Below, one piece after another: positions 11,701 through 22,987 of a stretch of 64,000 nucleotides of DNA (positions are counted from its first letter, which is position 1; every line of letters begins with the position of its first letter). The notes under the pieces were generated by a model that searched no databases, was not told the DNA's origin, and saw only the letters and a list, made by a program, of their open reading frames with translations. Position numbers and translations under genes: made by a program. Source of the DNA: Melanocharis versteri (taxonomy: Eukaryota; Chordata; Aves; Passeriformes; Melanocharitidae); the NCBI GenBank assembly GCA_013397845.1, contig VZTG01008547.1:1292008-1356007 (forward strand), in the 5' to 3' direction.

Positions 11701-14500
11701 TTGACAAGGGCTGAGTGTGCTCGGTTCCAGCTCCTTCTGAAATGAGATGATGGATGCATCTACATTGCATTTTACTGCAGACCGGGACTGTACGTGCAAA
11801 GTGAATCATTTGATCACTCCCACTTACTGTGCTTTGGTTCACATCTCAGAGCAGTCTCAGAGTACATGAACACGACTCCTTTCAAACTAAGTTGAAAAAT
11901 GCACCCCAGCAGCACATTGCTCTAACTGCTAATGAGCATTTAGTCTAGTGGACCAGATTTCCCAACTTTTCCTAATGGGGTAAAAAAAAAATCAAACCCA
12001 AACCAACAAATGTGTGTGGCATGGATATCACATCCTCAGCAACAAGAATTTTGCTCTAGAGACCAGCCCCTGTGTCTGCTAACCCAGACTTTGTTGATGA
12101 ATCCATTATAATCCAACTTACACCAAGGACTTCTTTCATGTGTAGGCTTGGCAGTTGCATTCTTCCACACATATTTGCATTGGACCAAGGACAGTCCTTT
12201 TGCTTCTTCACACAAAATGCTCCCCTCTGCAGTTTAGATTTATCCATTGTTGAAGTGGCCTTTACAATATTGGCAATGCTGAGGAAGTAAAGAACATATG
12301 CTGTGCTTACCTTATTGAACAAAATTTGATCAGGAGCATAGATCTTAACTGTCCAGTGGCCCAGAGGCTGGAACATTCACCAAAGCTGCAGAAAATGAGA
12401 TTAATTTTAATCCCTGAACTACAATGTTCAAAGCCTCGTATTTTACAGGGATAGTTTTACTGGGACAGAAAGACTGTACATCAAAAAAAGAGCAAGAGTG
12501 AGAATGAGCAATGATGAAGGCACCTGAAAGGAGGAGAGTTGGGTTCTGTTCCTTATACCACTGAACATTGATTTATTTTATCCAGTAATTAATTTATGAA
12601 TTGCTGGATTATTTATGAAATAACAGAACTTCCCAGGCAACAGCCAAACCACTAGGCCACAGACTTATGTTAACTCCTTCCCTCTCCCCTACTTAAATAT
12701 TTGCTGAAAAGCGGAACATTTCAAAAAAAAAAAAGTTTACCCTGAGGTCCTGCAGCCTGGGCTTATCTGAGGAGATACATCCTTGGGATTTTCTTGGATG
12801 GAAAATCTACAGGTTGTGACTGGATGCTTTGTTTTGCTTTAGTGAATAAAAGTGCCCAGACTCCTTCCGGCCATGCCTTGAAATAAACTGCTTGCCTTTT
12901 GAAAGGACACGTTTGGGAGCCTAATTTCAGAAGCAAAGTCAGGGTGGTGAATTCTGGGGCAGGACAAGGAGTCTATTTCTGTGCCCATTTTTTCCTTATT
13001 GGCCACATTAAATAGCTTTCCAAAAGTCTGGGCTTCCATTATTTCCTTGAATACTCTGCCCAGTGCAGGCCTTTGCTGGGTCTTACCTCCAGTCCATTGC
13101 CACAGCAGCTTTGTTCTGAGTCTTTCCTGCAGACAAAACCCACAGTGCAACTTTCACTGCAAATGCCATGTCACAGAGAAGTCAAGATGATTTTTACCTT
13201 CCATGAAATTCATAGATTTTTTATAATTTTTAACACCCTTCGGTTACTGCTAAGCCTAATTGAATCCAGAGTCTCAAGGAACAAATGCTACATAACCCAC
13301 TAAATACTTCCTTGTTCCATCAGCTCCAGCCTAGATTATCTTTATGCTGTTCCCAAGTAAATGGAAATGGTTGCTCTGTAAGATCAAGAAGACAAATACT
13401 TAAATGAAGTGTGATAAAATATGACAGACTCTACAGCACTGTTGATTCATTCCTACCTCAGATGTGTTTCCAAAGTACCAGGATAGCACATTAATCAGAA
13501 ATAGTGTTCTCTAACTTTTTTTATTTCTGTTATAAAACTGACAATCTATTTAAGAAAAGTTATTAGTGCTTAAATGTGCTTTTAAACCACGTTAAATTCT
13601 TCATAAGAAATATTTTCTTTGGTGTTAATACTTTCTTTCAGAATTTAGGGAGACAGAATTGAATTAGTACCCTTCCCTAAATTCACTTCCTCTGAAGTCT
13701 TTGAAAGAACTGGTCTTCAATACTGCCCATCCATAGCAATAAAAAAAAAATCAGTACCCAAGGCCTTAACGTTACTTACATAGCTGCTTATTATTTGACT
13801 TTTCATTTTTGAGCCCTTGAGTCATGTATGCTTCATGCCACAATTCTCAAGCTTTCATCGTAAGCCTAATAAGGTTTTTAAATGAAAGCTAAGATTTTCA
13901 CTTACTTTATAATCATAGTAATTATGGCACCATTAAAAATCCAAATATTAACATGGAATCATAAGATTTGGCAATGCTCAGTTTCTCTACATTTTTCTGC
14001 ATTGCCTATGGAGCTTAATATTGTTTTTAAAACTGAGCCTGCTCCTTCTTTTATTTGGATGTTTATTATTAACTGCAACAGCAACAAGGTCAGGACAATG
14101 GATTGCACTTGTCTTTCTTTTCAAGAATTTGTTGAGGAGAGAGGAAAAGCCATCCATGTTTTCTCACCTGTACATAACACCACGGCATTACTCAATGTCC
14201 TTCCTTTTCATAGCAGTTTCTCTAAGAAAAGAGAATATCTGGAAAGAAAAACAGGTATTAAGAGAAAAAGTGCAAAAGAAAGACAAAGCTTTTCTCCCTT
14301 GGCTACTGAAATGTTGTGCTTTGTCATGGACCAGTGGCCACTGATTGCAATGTAACCCAAATCAGAAGCTGGCCAAGGGCATGTTTGTATGTTCACAGAG
14401 CGTGGTGAAGAGCTCCGGCACTGAGGAGATGCCTCTGGAACCAAAACCAATATACCTAAGTCAACATTTTTCTGTTTCCATGCCAATTAGTCCTGCTGAA
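8753..14500. other. Upstream non-coding sequence
   Basis: AT-rich unique sequence with scattered A or T runs. Open frames of 103-157 codons at 12,056-12,376 (-), 12,839-13,150 (-) and 13,882-14,355 (+) lack domains, signal peptides and exon boundaries, and I take them as chance. No repeat family is recognisable by eye. The segment precedes the CpG island, so distal regulatory elements are possible, but I cannot point to one. Confidence 0.5.
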
Positions 14501-15182
14501 AGGACTAATTAACCTGGAAGAAGATTAAAAACAATAACAACTGTGCTGTCTTCACCCAATCAATGTTTTATACAACGTTCAGAGCATCCAGAAGCGCACA
14601 GGCAACAACTCTCACCCTATATCTCTTCAGTACCAGTGCCGTTTCCCCGTTTCCCTTCATTACTGTCCCGTATGACAAGCCTGGCTACACACGTTTTGAA
14701 CCCAGCAGAGCTTTTGCCTGGCAAAGCATGTCCATCTCGGTCGGTGCAGTTGGCACCCTCGCAGGCACGGCTGAAGAGAGCCTCAGGCCCGGCCCCTGTA
14801 CATGCACACCACATCCCTGGCCGTGGCAGGGACGGCTTCAGGCCCTTGCAGGTCAAGGCAGGGCTCCCGGGCCAGCTCCTTCTCCCGCCCCAGCGGCTCA
14901 CCCCGGGCATCGCTCCCAGGATGCGCCACCGGGCAGTGGGCACAGTCCCCCAAAACAGAGCGGCAGGCCGAGGGGCAGGGGAGACAGAGGCACGGCGTCG
15001 GGCAGCCCCCTCTCATCCGGCTCCAGGGGGGGACCCTGCGGGCTGTCCTGGCCCCGCAGTCCCTCCTACCCCGGGGAGACGGAGCCGGCTGCGGGGAGAC
15101 CCCGCGGGGGCTGCCGGCGAGCATCGCCGCCTCCGGGCGGGTACCGCGGGGCCGGGGCCGTGCAGAGGTCGGGCGTGCCCCG

Positions 15183-15492
15183 NNNNNNNNNNNNNNNNNN
15201 NNNNNNNNNNNNNNNNNNNNNNNNNNNNNNNNNNNNNNNNNNNNNNNNNNNNNNNNNNNNNNNNNNNNNNNNNNNNNNNNNNNNNNNNNNNNNNNNNNNN
15301 NNNNNNNNNNNNNNNNNNNNNNNNNNNNNNNNNNNNNNNNNNNNNNNNNNNNNNNNNNNNNNNNNNNNNNNNNNNNNNNNNNNNNNNNNNNNNNNNNNNN
15401 NNNNNNNNNNNNNNNNNNNNNNNNNNNNNNNNNNNNNNNNNNNNNNNNNNNNNNNNNNNNNNNNNNNNNNNNNNNNNNNNNNNNNNNNNNNN
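15183..15492. other. Assembly gap (310 N) inside the CpG island
   Basis: A run of N interrupts the GC-rich island. It hides the start of exon 2 and its splice acceptor, because the readable exon begins in mid-codon directly after the gap. GC-rich promoters are a common cause of such gaps. All open frames that run across it are unreliable. Confidence 1.
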
Positions 15493-15537
15493 AATTGTTG
15501 AAGGGCTACGACATCCGCCTCCGGCCGGATTTCGGAG
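15493..15537 (+). CDS. GABRB3: GABA-A receptor beta subunit, exon 2 (3' part; 5' part in gap)
   Basis: Directly after the gap the sequence encodes (K)LLKGYDIRLRPDFG plus the first base of a Gly codon. It ends at a GGAG/GTGAGC donor, with the intron starting at 15,538. KGYDIRLRPDFGG is the hallmark N-terminal extracellular motif of Cys-loop GABA-A beta subunits, just after the mature N terminus and ahead of the first beta-strands. The intron is phase 1. The first two bases (AA) complete a codon whose first base is in the gap and fit Lys. Beta subunits are plasma-membrane subunits of the pentameric GABA-gated chloride channel and contribute the principal face of the GABA site. This piece alone does not separate beta subtypes. 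Confidence 0.93.
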
Positions 15538-15905
<368 letters not shown>

Positions 15906-15992
15906 TGAAAACTTTATTTCCCTGGAGACGCGCTTTCCTCCTTCCACCCCTTTTTCCGTCTCACTGCCGGCGGCCGTCTCCGCGACTGTGCC

Positions 15993-16046
15993 GGGCCGCC
16001 GGTTTGCACCGACCCTCCNCGGCCCGCCGGTTTGCACCGCCCCTCC
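15993..16046. repeat. Short GC-rich duplication around a single N
   Basis: The about 25-nt unit 'ggccgccggtttgcaccg' plus 'ccctcc' occurs twice, at about 15,993-16,017 and 16,021-16,046, with one undetermined base at 16,019 between them. It may be a real tandem duplication or an assembly join in hard-to-read GC-rich sequence. It lies just inside intron 3. Confidence 0.8.
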
Positions 16047-16150
16047 TCCCCCTCCCCCCCCTGTAGCCCCCCCCCGGGCGGCCCGAGCTCGCTGGGCTCC
16101 GCCGGGCCGCCGGCACCTGCCGCGGCCTCGCAGCCGGCGGGATGCAGGAG

Positions 16151-16152
<2 letters not shown>

Positions 16153-16180
<28 letters not shown>
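16153..16180 (+). repeat. Heptamer tandem repeat (GGGATGC)x4
   Basis: Four perfect head-to-tail copies of GGGATGC, with partial copies on the left (GGGATGC-AGGAGGC from 16,139) and GAGGC on the right. It sits at the downstream shoulder of the CpG island, in intron 3. It is a minisatellite-like tract, probably variable in length. Confidence 0.95.
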
Positions 16181-16181
<1 letters not shown>

Positions 16182-18483
16182 AGGCGGACTGGCGGCGCCC
16201 GGCGGGCTTGCCGGGGCCGGTGATGGAGGGCCGCGGCTGTCGGCATCTCCCTGCTTCTTGCGCGGTTCAGGGCAAAAAAACGGAACAGCCCGGCTTGTCT
16301 GTGGGTAGACTTTGACATGTGCGAGTGCTTTAAGGCTTGTTGAGCACCCAGAGCCGGCGCGGTTGTGAATGAGCTTGGGAGGAATAGCAGTCTAGTCTTG
16401 TCTCGGAAAGTGATGCTGTGCGGGGCTATCGGGTTCACCGATGGACAGGGAGGTGTTTAGTGCTTTTTTTGCGTTTTGGTCCTCTCGTCTGTGTACTTTG
16501 ATGATTCGAGGTTAGAAGCTACAGTTTCTGTTTCTTGTCCTAATCCTAAATCTGAGGTGGATTTTTCATGTTCCTGAGCAAGTTACTCCTTCTCTCTGTG
16601 TCTCAGTTTTTTTCCTTGTAATCTTCCTTTTGCAAACCTCGTATAGAAAGACCAGCCCACTCTGCAGTGCCGTGGTTACATTTATGGCATTAAAAATAAT
16701 ATGTACACGTTTGGAAGCTGAGCTCTCTTATAGTACGTATGACGCTAACACTGCACTACCTCTCCTTCAATGCACTGTTGCAGTGTTACAAGCTGGCGTA
16801 TCTTGGCTTGATACATGATCCCTGTTTCATTAATCCTGCCACTACTTTCACCCTCTCTACCTGAAATTAATTCTGAGAGAGAAACTTTTGCTCTACTTCT
16901 CATCTTTTAAAAAATGTCTTTGACAGAGATACAGTTACCTGTTTGCAGTTAAAAGCGCCACCAATTCCAGCCTTTCTACTCATTCACAAGGGAAAAAAAT
17001 GAGATAGTTCTTACTCACAAGAGTTTGTCTTAGGCTTCATGCAGATTCAGGCAACTGCAGAGACACCTCATGTATTTGACAGGCTTTTCTGTACCTGTAG
17101 GATTGCTCCTCAAGTGAAAAAATGGGAGCTGAATGAAAGCTTCTCTCTGAAGAGTAATTGAAAAGTCTGACTTCACTATCCCCACTGCCACCTTCCCCAC
17201 CTCTGGATATGTTCCAGTCTTAGGGAAGCATTACATGACTCATTAAATTAATATATAACACTGGGTATGTGAAGTGCCAGAGAGGCAATAAATATCAGAG
17301 AAAGGCATACTGAGATTGGAAAGAAAATGTGGGGATGTATGCTGCTTTTTGTGCTTTTTCTTTTTTTTTTTTCCTAGGCTGCAGGAAAGCCTGTTAGGTT
17401 TAAATAACAGCTTGTCCAGCCCACTATAGCAGGGGTATAAGGAAAAGTAAGTAATTACACTGCTTCTTATGCTAGGCTGGGTAATCAGATCCTTAGTGAT
17501 ATGGGAGCTCCTCAAGAAGATGGGTGCCATCCTCTTCCCCCAAACAGTGTGTCAGTGTACCAGTTGCTTAAGTTTCTGGCTGCCCCAGGAGTCAGTGCCC
17601 ATTCTTGCCAGAGCAGCTGTAGGGAAGTGGTTTTTTTCATTGCCCTCTCATGGGGCAATGCAAAGTCTGAAAAATATCAGTACAGATCTTGCAACAGAAA
17701 CAGGTAATGTGTTTCTGAAGAAAGTTGCTAAAGTACTTTTGTTATAAAAACTATACTAGTTTACTCCAGGAAAAACAAGCAGGAAGGGCTTCTGATTGGT
17801 GAATGCCTTACTAGAACTGGAATTTCAGCTGAGCTTGTCTCACCTGCCTGGAAAAGAAGTTATCTTTGACTAAGCACACCTATATTCACATACTGCCTGG
17901 GTTGGTTACTTCTACTTGTTTTAAGTAACTTTATACTGGTCTGCGAGGATTCTTGAGTACGTATCAATGAACAGTGAATAAAGATGAACAGAAAGAGCTT
18001 TTCAAGATTACTCAACTATTTATTCTAAGTAGTAATTTGGCTGGGAAAAAAAAAGCCCAGTTAGTTTGAAGACCTGAGGCATAGCTGTTGAACTTCATGC
18101 TGGTTGCCAACTAAACTTTTAAACTTTGACATATTCTTTCATTTAATTCCAAACAGATATTGTGAGTGTTGACCTTTAGCCTCATCAGCTACTGAAATGT
18201 GTTACAAGAATTTCTCTGTGTGAACTGTGGTAGTGTGGACATTAATTCCTTTGATTTAAATCTAGACATTGGTGTAACCTTTTATAAATTAGCTTGTTAA
18301 AATTCATCTCTGTATTAAAAATAAAATAACCAGAGATTTAACATTCTTCAATTTTATGGACATAAATAAAATGTTATTACAGTAAGTTTTATTATGCTAC
18401 CTTCTAGGCAGCCTGTAATGTAGCTTTCAGTGACATGATTACAATTCTTTGTAACAGGAATTACAGCTTGTATCATGCTCTTT

Positions 18484-18562
18484 TCTATTCATAATCAAAC
18501 TGTAGGTTTATATATAATATATTCCTCTATGAATCTTTATTTATTATATATATATCTTAATC
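18484..18562. repeat. AT-rich low-complexity tract
   Basis: TATATA-rich stretches with an ATATATATAT core near 18,545-18,555. A second AT-rich tract of ATCTATAT units follows at about 19,045-19,085. Neither has coding context. Confidence 0.75.
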
Positions 18563-20065
18563 TAGGTATTTATTAAGCTTTTCAGCATTTTAAAAATTTA
18601 TTTGTGTGGTTTTAGTCTTTCTGTTGAAAATCACTGAGAATCCTTTGCCTTATACATCCAGGATACCTGTACCTATTTTTTAGAATAGACTTACTGAATA
18701 GCCATGTACATCTTCCTTGGATTACATGGAATGATTAACATTTTTCTTTTTTTTTTGATGCTGAAATGCTAAGCTAGATCAGGAGAACAGATGCAAGTAT
18801 CAGGATTGCAGACCATCAAGTTGTTTTACTGAAAAGTTGTAAATATGCAGTTTCTATTTGATTTCACAACATCTTGAAAATATTGAGTAGCATTATTGAA
18901 ATTGTAAACATGTATGATATAAAAATCACATGCTTTGATATTTATACTTCAAGTTACATGTATGTGGTAGCAAGGGGGAATTAATGAAGTTGCATAGAAG
19001 AAGTGCATTGCTCAGGGAAGGGTTGCAGTCTGTTAATGACCTGTACATATATCTATATATCTTCTATATCTATATTTATATTTCAGTGTGCTTTACTGCC
19101 CTGCCTAACCTGTGCGTTCTTTCCCATGACTATTTGCCTATTTCACAAATGATATGTGTAACTGGATACTTAAGCACCTACCTATTTTTGTGCCTACCTC
19201 CAATAATTGCATTTAGAACCGCTGTAAATTGTACATAAATATAAATCTCCAAACCAAATACTGATGAATAATAACAACAGATGTAATACTGAGAATATAC
19301 TCTTAAGTCATCTTACAAATAAAGAGTATGGAAGATTACAGTTGTCAGATTTCAATAATTTAGCTGTAAATTTTATAATTTTTCATGTGTCAGGTTGATT
19401 GTGTTTTGTTCTTGCTGTGTTTTTAGGTGTTTTGCTTAGGTGACGTGAATTGAAAAAGAAATAGTTCTTGTGCTTTTACTAGTCTGTCAGCCTATTTCCA
19501 ATCAGACAGTGTCCACAATTTGCCATTTTTTTAACAGTCTGATTCTTCTTCAATGTTTGGTCTGTGAATCAAATGCGTTAGTTCGAGGCATTCAATTTTC
19601 AAGCACCCAAATACTTCTGTATCTTAGGAAGTTAAATAATCAATGCATTGAATCTCGAAATAACCCCCTCTTTAAAGTCATTATTATAGCTGAAAGACTA
19701 AAGTACTGTGCTTTCATTTTACTATAATTTTAGAATGTGTTTCATAGTTTATGGGAAGTAATGCTATAAAGTGGATGGAGAAGATAAGGGGGTTAGTGCA
19801 AAAATGAACCTTTCTTCTTAGAGATAATGTTTTGCAGAGAATAGGAAACATGCTACTGCTCTCTGAAGTGCTGTCTGCATTGTCTTTGTTTATAGAGAGG
19901 ACTTCAGAGTTGTTCATCTAGGGTTTCTCAAAGGCTCTAATTTTGATAAAATTAAACCAGCAAAACCCAGGAGGCATCATTTGCTATATAGTCGTCCTGC
20001 TGTTTTGAGAATACTGTAGTCAGAAAATTAGTTTGACATAAAGTCAGACCTTAAAGCAGATGAGT

Positions 20066-20132
20066 TGCTGTTTCTGAAAAAGATGTCATCTCTTCTATGG
20101 TGCTGTCTAAAAAGGATGTAATCTCTTCTATG
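20066..20132 (+). repeat. Tandem duplication, unit about 34 bp
   Basis: The segment at 20,066-20,099 (starting tgctgtttctgaaaaagatg) is repeated at 20,101-20,132 with a 2-base deletion and a few substitutions. Both copies end in 'atctcttctatg'. It is a small diverged local duplication. Confidence 0.85.
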
Positions 20133-22871
20133 CTAACACCGTAATTTTTATTTTTACGGATGTGCCTTTATAAAACTGCAGGTATGCATATGGACTTCAT
20201 TGGGTGCCTGCTGATTTTCAAAGCAATTTTGACATCTTTCTGACAAACTGTCTTATCGTTGCTGCCCTAAGGTTGAGTGAAGTTACTACTCATTGAGACT
20301 AAATAGTGTCTGTTTTCCTTGGTAGTGATACACAAATAATTATTTTTAGGTGAATTAATTCATACTTCACGTGAGGTACTGAGGGTGCAGAATGTCATGC
20401 TTCTGTTAGTGAAATCTGTCACGTCTTACTTCAGATGTTATAAGTTTTGGTAGGTTCAGTTTATGTAAAGTGAGATTTATAGCATTAGATGTCTAAGTGA
20501 GAGCTGGGTTGCTAAACTCTACAAGGGCAGTTAATGGAGATCTAGAACAGAATGTGGATGCTTGGGCAAAGGTGTCTACTGTCATTTTGGTTTCACAATA
20601 TCGTACTTGCCCTCTGGTTTCCAGTCCAGGTGCCTGCAGATCTCCTGCAAATCCTCTGCCATGTCACTGTGCCCAGGTATTGGACATGGCAACAGCTCTC
20701 GAAATTTAAACTGAGTCTTGTTCTTGTCATACAGGTGATGCAGTCAAGAGGGCTTAAATAAAGAAGGCAATGTAATCCTGCTTCTTAGATATTTTAGGTG
20801 CCTCAAGGTATCTTGTTTGGATTCCAGCTGCCTCTCTAGAAATTAAGTGAACCTGCATAGATCCTTTGCTGTACCTGCCGGCCCTATGCAGGGGTCCTGC
20901 ATAATTCAGGCATCCAGAATGGCACCAAACACCTTTGCTTAGGTATGTGAATTGTTCCTTAGATGTACAGCCAAAGCTTATCCTCTAGGTTTCCTCTGGA
21001 ATCAGAAGAAGGAGACAGTCACTAATTTATAACGGGTATCTTAGATGTCTGTGTGGTTGTTATTTTTAAAATGGAAGGATTAATCTTTCTGGGAGGTGTC
21101 TTTGTTTCCTGAAGGGCTATGGGAGAGCCAAGGCAACTTGGTTAGTTTTTGAGTAGGCACAGTGAAATGTAACATAGGTTTATGTTTCCTGCCGTAAATG
21201 TAGCTTACATTTCTTGCCATAAACAGATACTTCCTAAATATTTTGCAGACAGAATCTTGATATTACCTCCTGGAGGAAATCATAATCAAGTTGTGACATA
21301 CTTCGCTTTGAAGATTCAGATGGAGAAATTAAAGGAGTTGATCTGATACAGTGGTTACATAATCATATTGCAAACACTAGTTTTCTAGCTAGAAGAAGAT
21401 TCATGTGTACAGTGCTTATTACTAGTTCACAAATCACAGGAGTATAAAATAGAATATATAACTTTACATTCTGATTTTGGTTTTATATATTTTATAATTT
21501 AATGCATTTAAGGAAAATAGTAGATCATACTATGGCTGAAAGACCACATACATAATTTTGTGTGTATGGGTGTATATACACACACGTGTACGTATTCAAT
21601 AGATAATATAGGGGGAAAACAAGGAAGAAGAAAAAAGTAGTGCCCAAGCAGGGAAGGATCTCCCTGAGGCTGGCATAGCCCTGCAAAGAGTGCCGTTCCT
21701 GTGCTGGTGATGAGCCAGCATCCATCCACTGCAAGAGGGGCACAGCAACAGGCACTGATCCTGGAGGATAGTCTATCTTACAGGTTACCTGCTCTCTAGT
21801 TGCCAGCTGGCCTCAAGATCATCCATCCTCTGCCTTGTCTCCATCCGTTTTTCTTCCTCAGGGCAGTACCGATGAACTCCCCCAGCCTGCCTCACTCTCA
21901 CTTTCTCTCCATCTCTGTCATGTTTCGTAGTTCTTACTGACAGAGAGAGAGAGAAAAGAGCTTGTAGCAGACGGTGTGATAGGAAAAGAACTTCTGTTTA
22001 TCCAAGGGAATTGATGATGGGCTTCTACTTACCTGCAGTGGAAAGTAGCTAGTCTGAAGGGGAAGGAATACCTGCTTGTGCAGAGACAGGGAGGTAGTTA
22101 ATGTTGCTGGGAGGTGCCAATAGGCTATTTAAAATCCAACTCCAGCTGCCAGCATTGAATCATCCAGACTTGGATGAGGAAATAGATGCGATCTGTGATG
22201 TCATCAGTCTGGAATAACTGCAAGTTTAAAAATTCCATGGACAAAAAGGGATTCAAAATTATGTTTACAAACTAGAGGAATGCCTCTATATAAAGAAGGA
22301 GCAAGTATGAAGTGCTGCATTATATAAAGAACAATGAATCCATTATTTAAAATGGTAAAGATTTGGCTAAGCAGTAGGACACTAAAAAAAGGTCTTACTG
22401 GACCAGAATCTAAAGCAAGTGAAAAAGTCACAGGTTCAGTATAATTGAAAAAAGACGCATCTTACCTTGGGGTACATAAACTGAAGTGTCATTCACAAGC
22501 CACAGGGTTTGCTTTGTCATTAGTTAAACCTGAGCAAGAATGCTGTGTCCAGTGTTTCCTCACTGGCTTTCAGGGAGATGGAAAGAAACAGGAGGTGTAA
22601 GGAAAGGAAAAAAGTGTTTCTAATTAAAATAATGACAAAACAGGGCATATGTGGTGACGTCGAAGTAAATGGGTTTGTTTAACCCTGAAAAATAGGATGG
22701 GGAAAAGAAATAAAACTTCCCAATACGTAGGATGCTGACAGTGAGAAAATGATGATCAGTCGCTCTTTAGAACCAATTGAATTAAGACCTTAAGAAATTA
22801 AGGAAATTAGGGAATTGATTTCAAATTGGTTTTCGTCTAGCTACATTTTTTGTAGCATCTCCTTTGTTTCA

Positions 22872-22987
22872 GGTTTTCAAGAAGAGATTAGATAAATACC
22901 TCTTCAGGGGTGTTGCTCTTGCCTTTGGAGAGGCTGGGCTAGCTGATGCTTTGAGATCTTCTCCAGCACTCTATTTCTGTGAATCTC
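22872..22987 (+). mobile_element. Old CR1 3' fragment, plus strand
   Basis: 'aggttttcaagaagagatta' followed by 'gataaatacctcttcagggg' and a 'gagatcttctccagc...ctatttctgtgaatctctg' end follows the 3' UTR order of CR1, including the ATTCTRTG-like terminus. Divergence is high and the fragment is short. Confidence 0.75.

Noticed and set aside
12056..12376. 106-codon minus-strand frame considered as a retroviral or pseudogene remnant
   Set aside because: No recognisable motif and no adjacent element. A plus-strand frame covers much of the same stretch.
13882..14355. 157-codon plus-strand open frame just upstream of the CpG island
   Set aside because: AT-rich, no domain or signal peptide, overlaps other frames of similar length, and does not lead into the beta-subunit exons. 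Likely chance.
1..14500. Search for GABRA5 exons on the minus strand upstream, as expected from the divergent arrangement in vertebrates
   Set aside because: No GABA-A alpha-type sequence was seen. The intergenic distance is probably larger than the 14 kb available.
21567..21591. Palindrome-like GTGTATATACAC and neighbouring CACACGTGT
   Set aside because: Part of a short TG/TA-rich stretch; no further structure.
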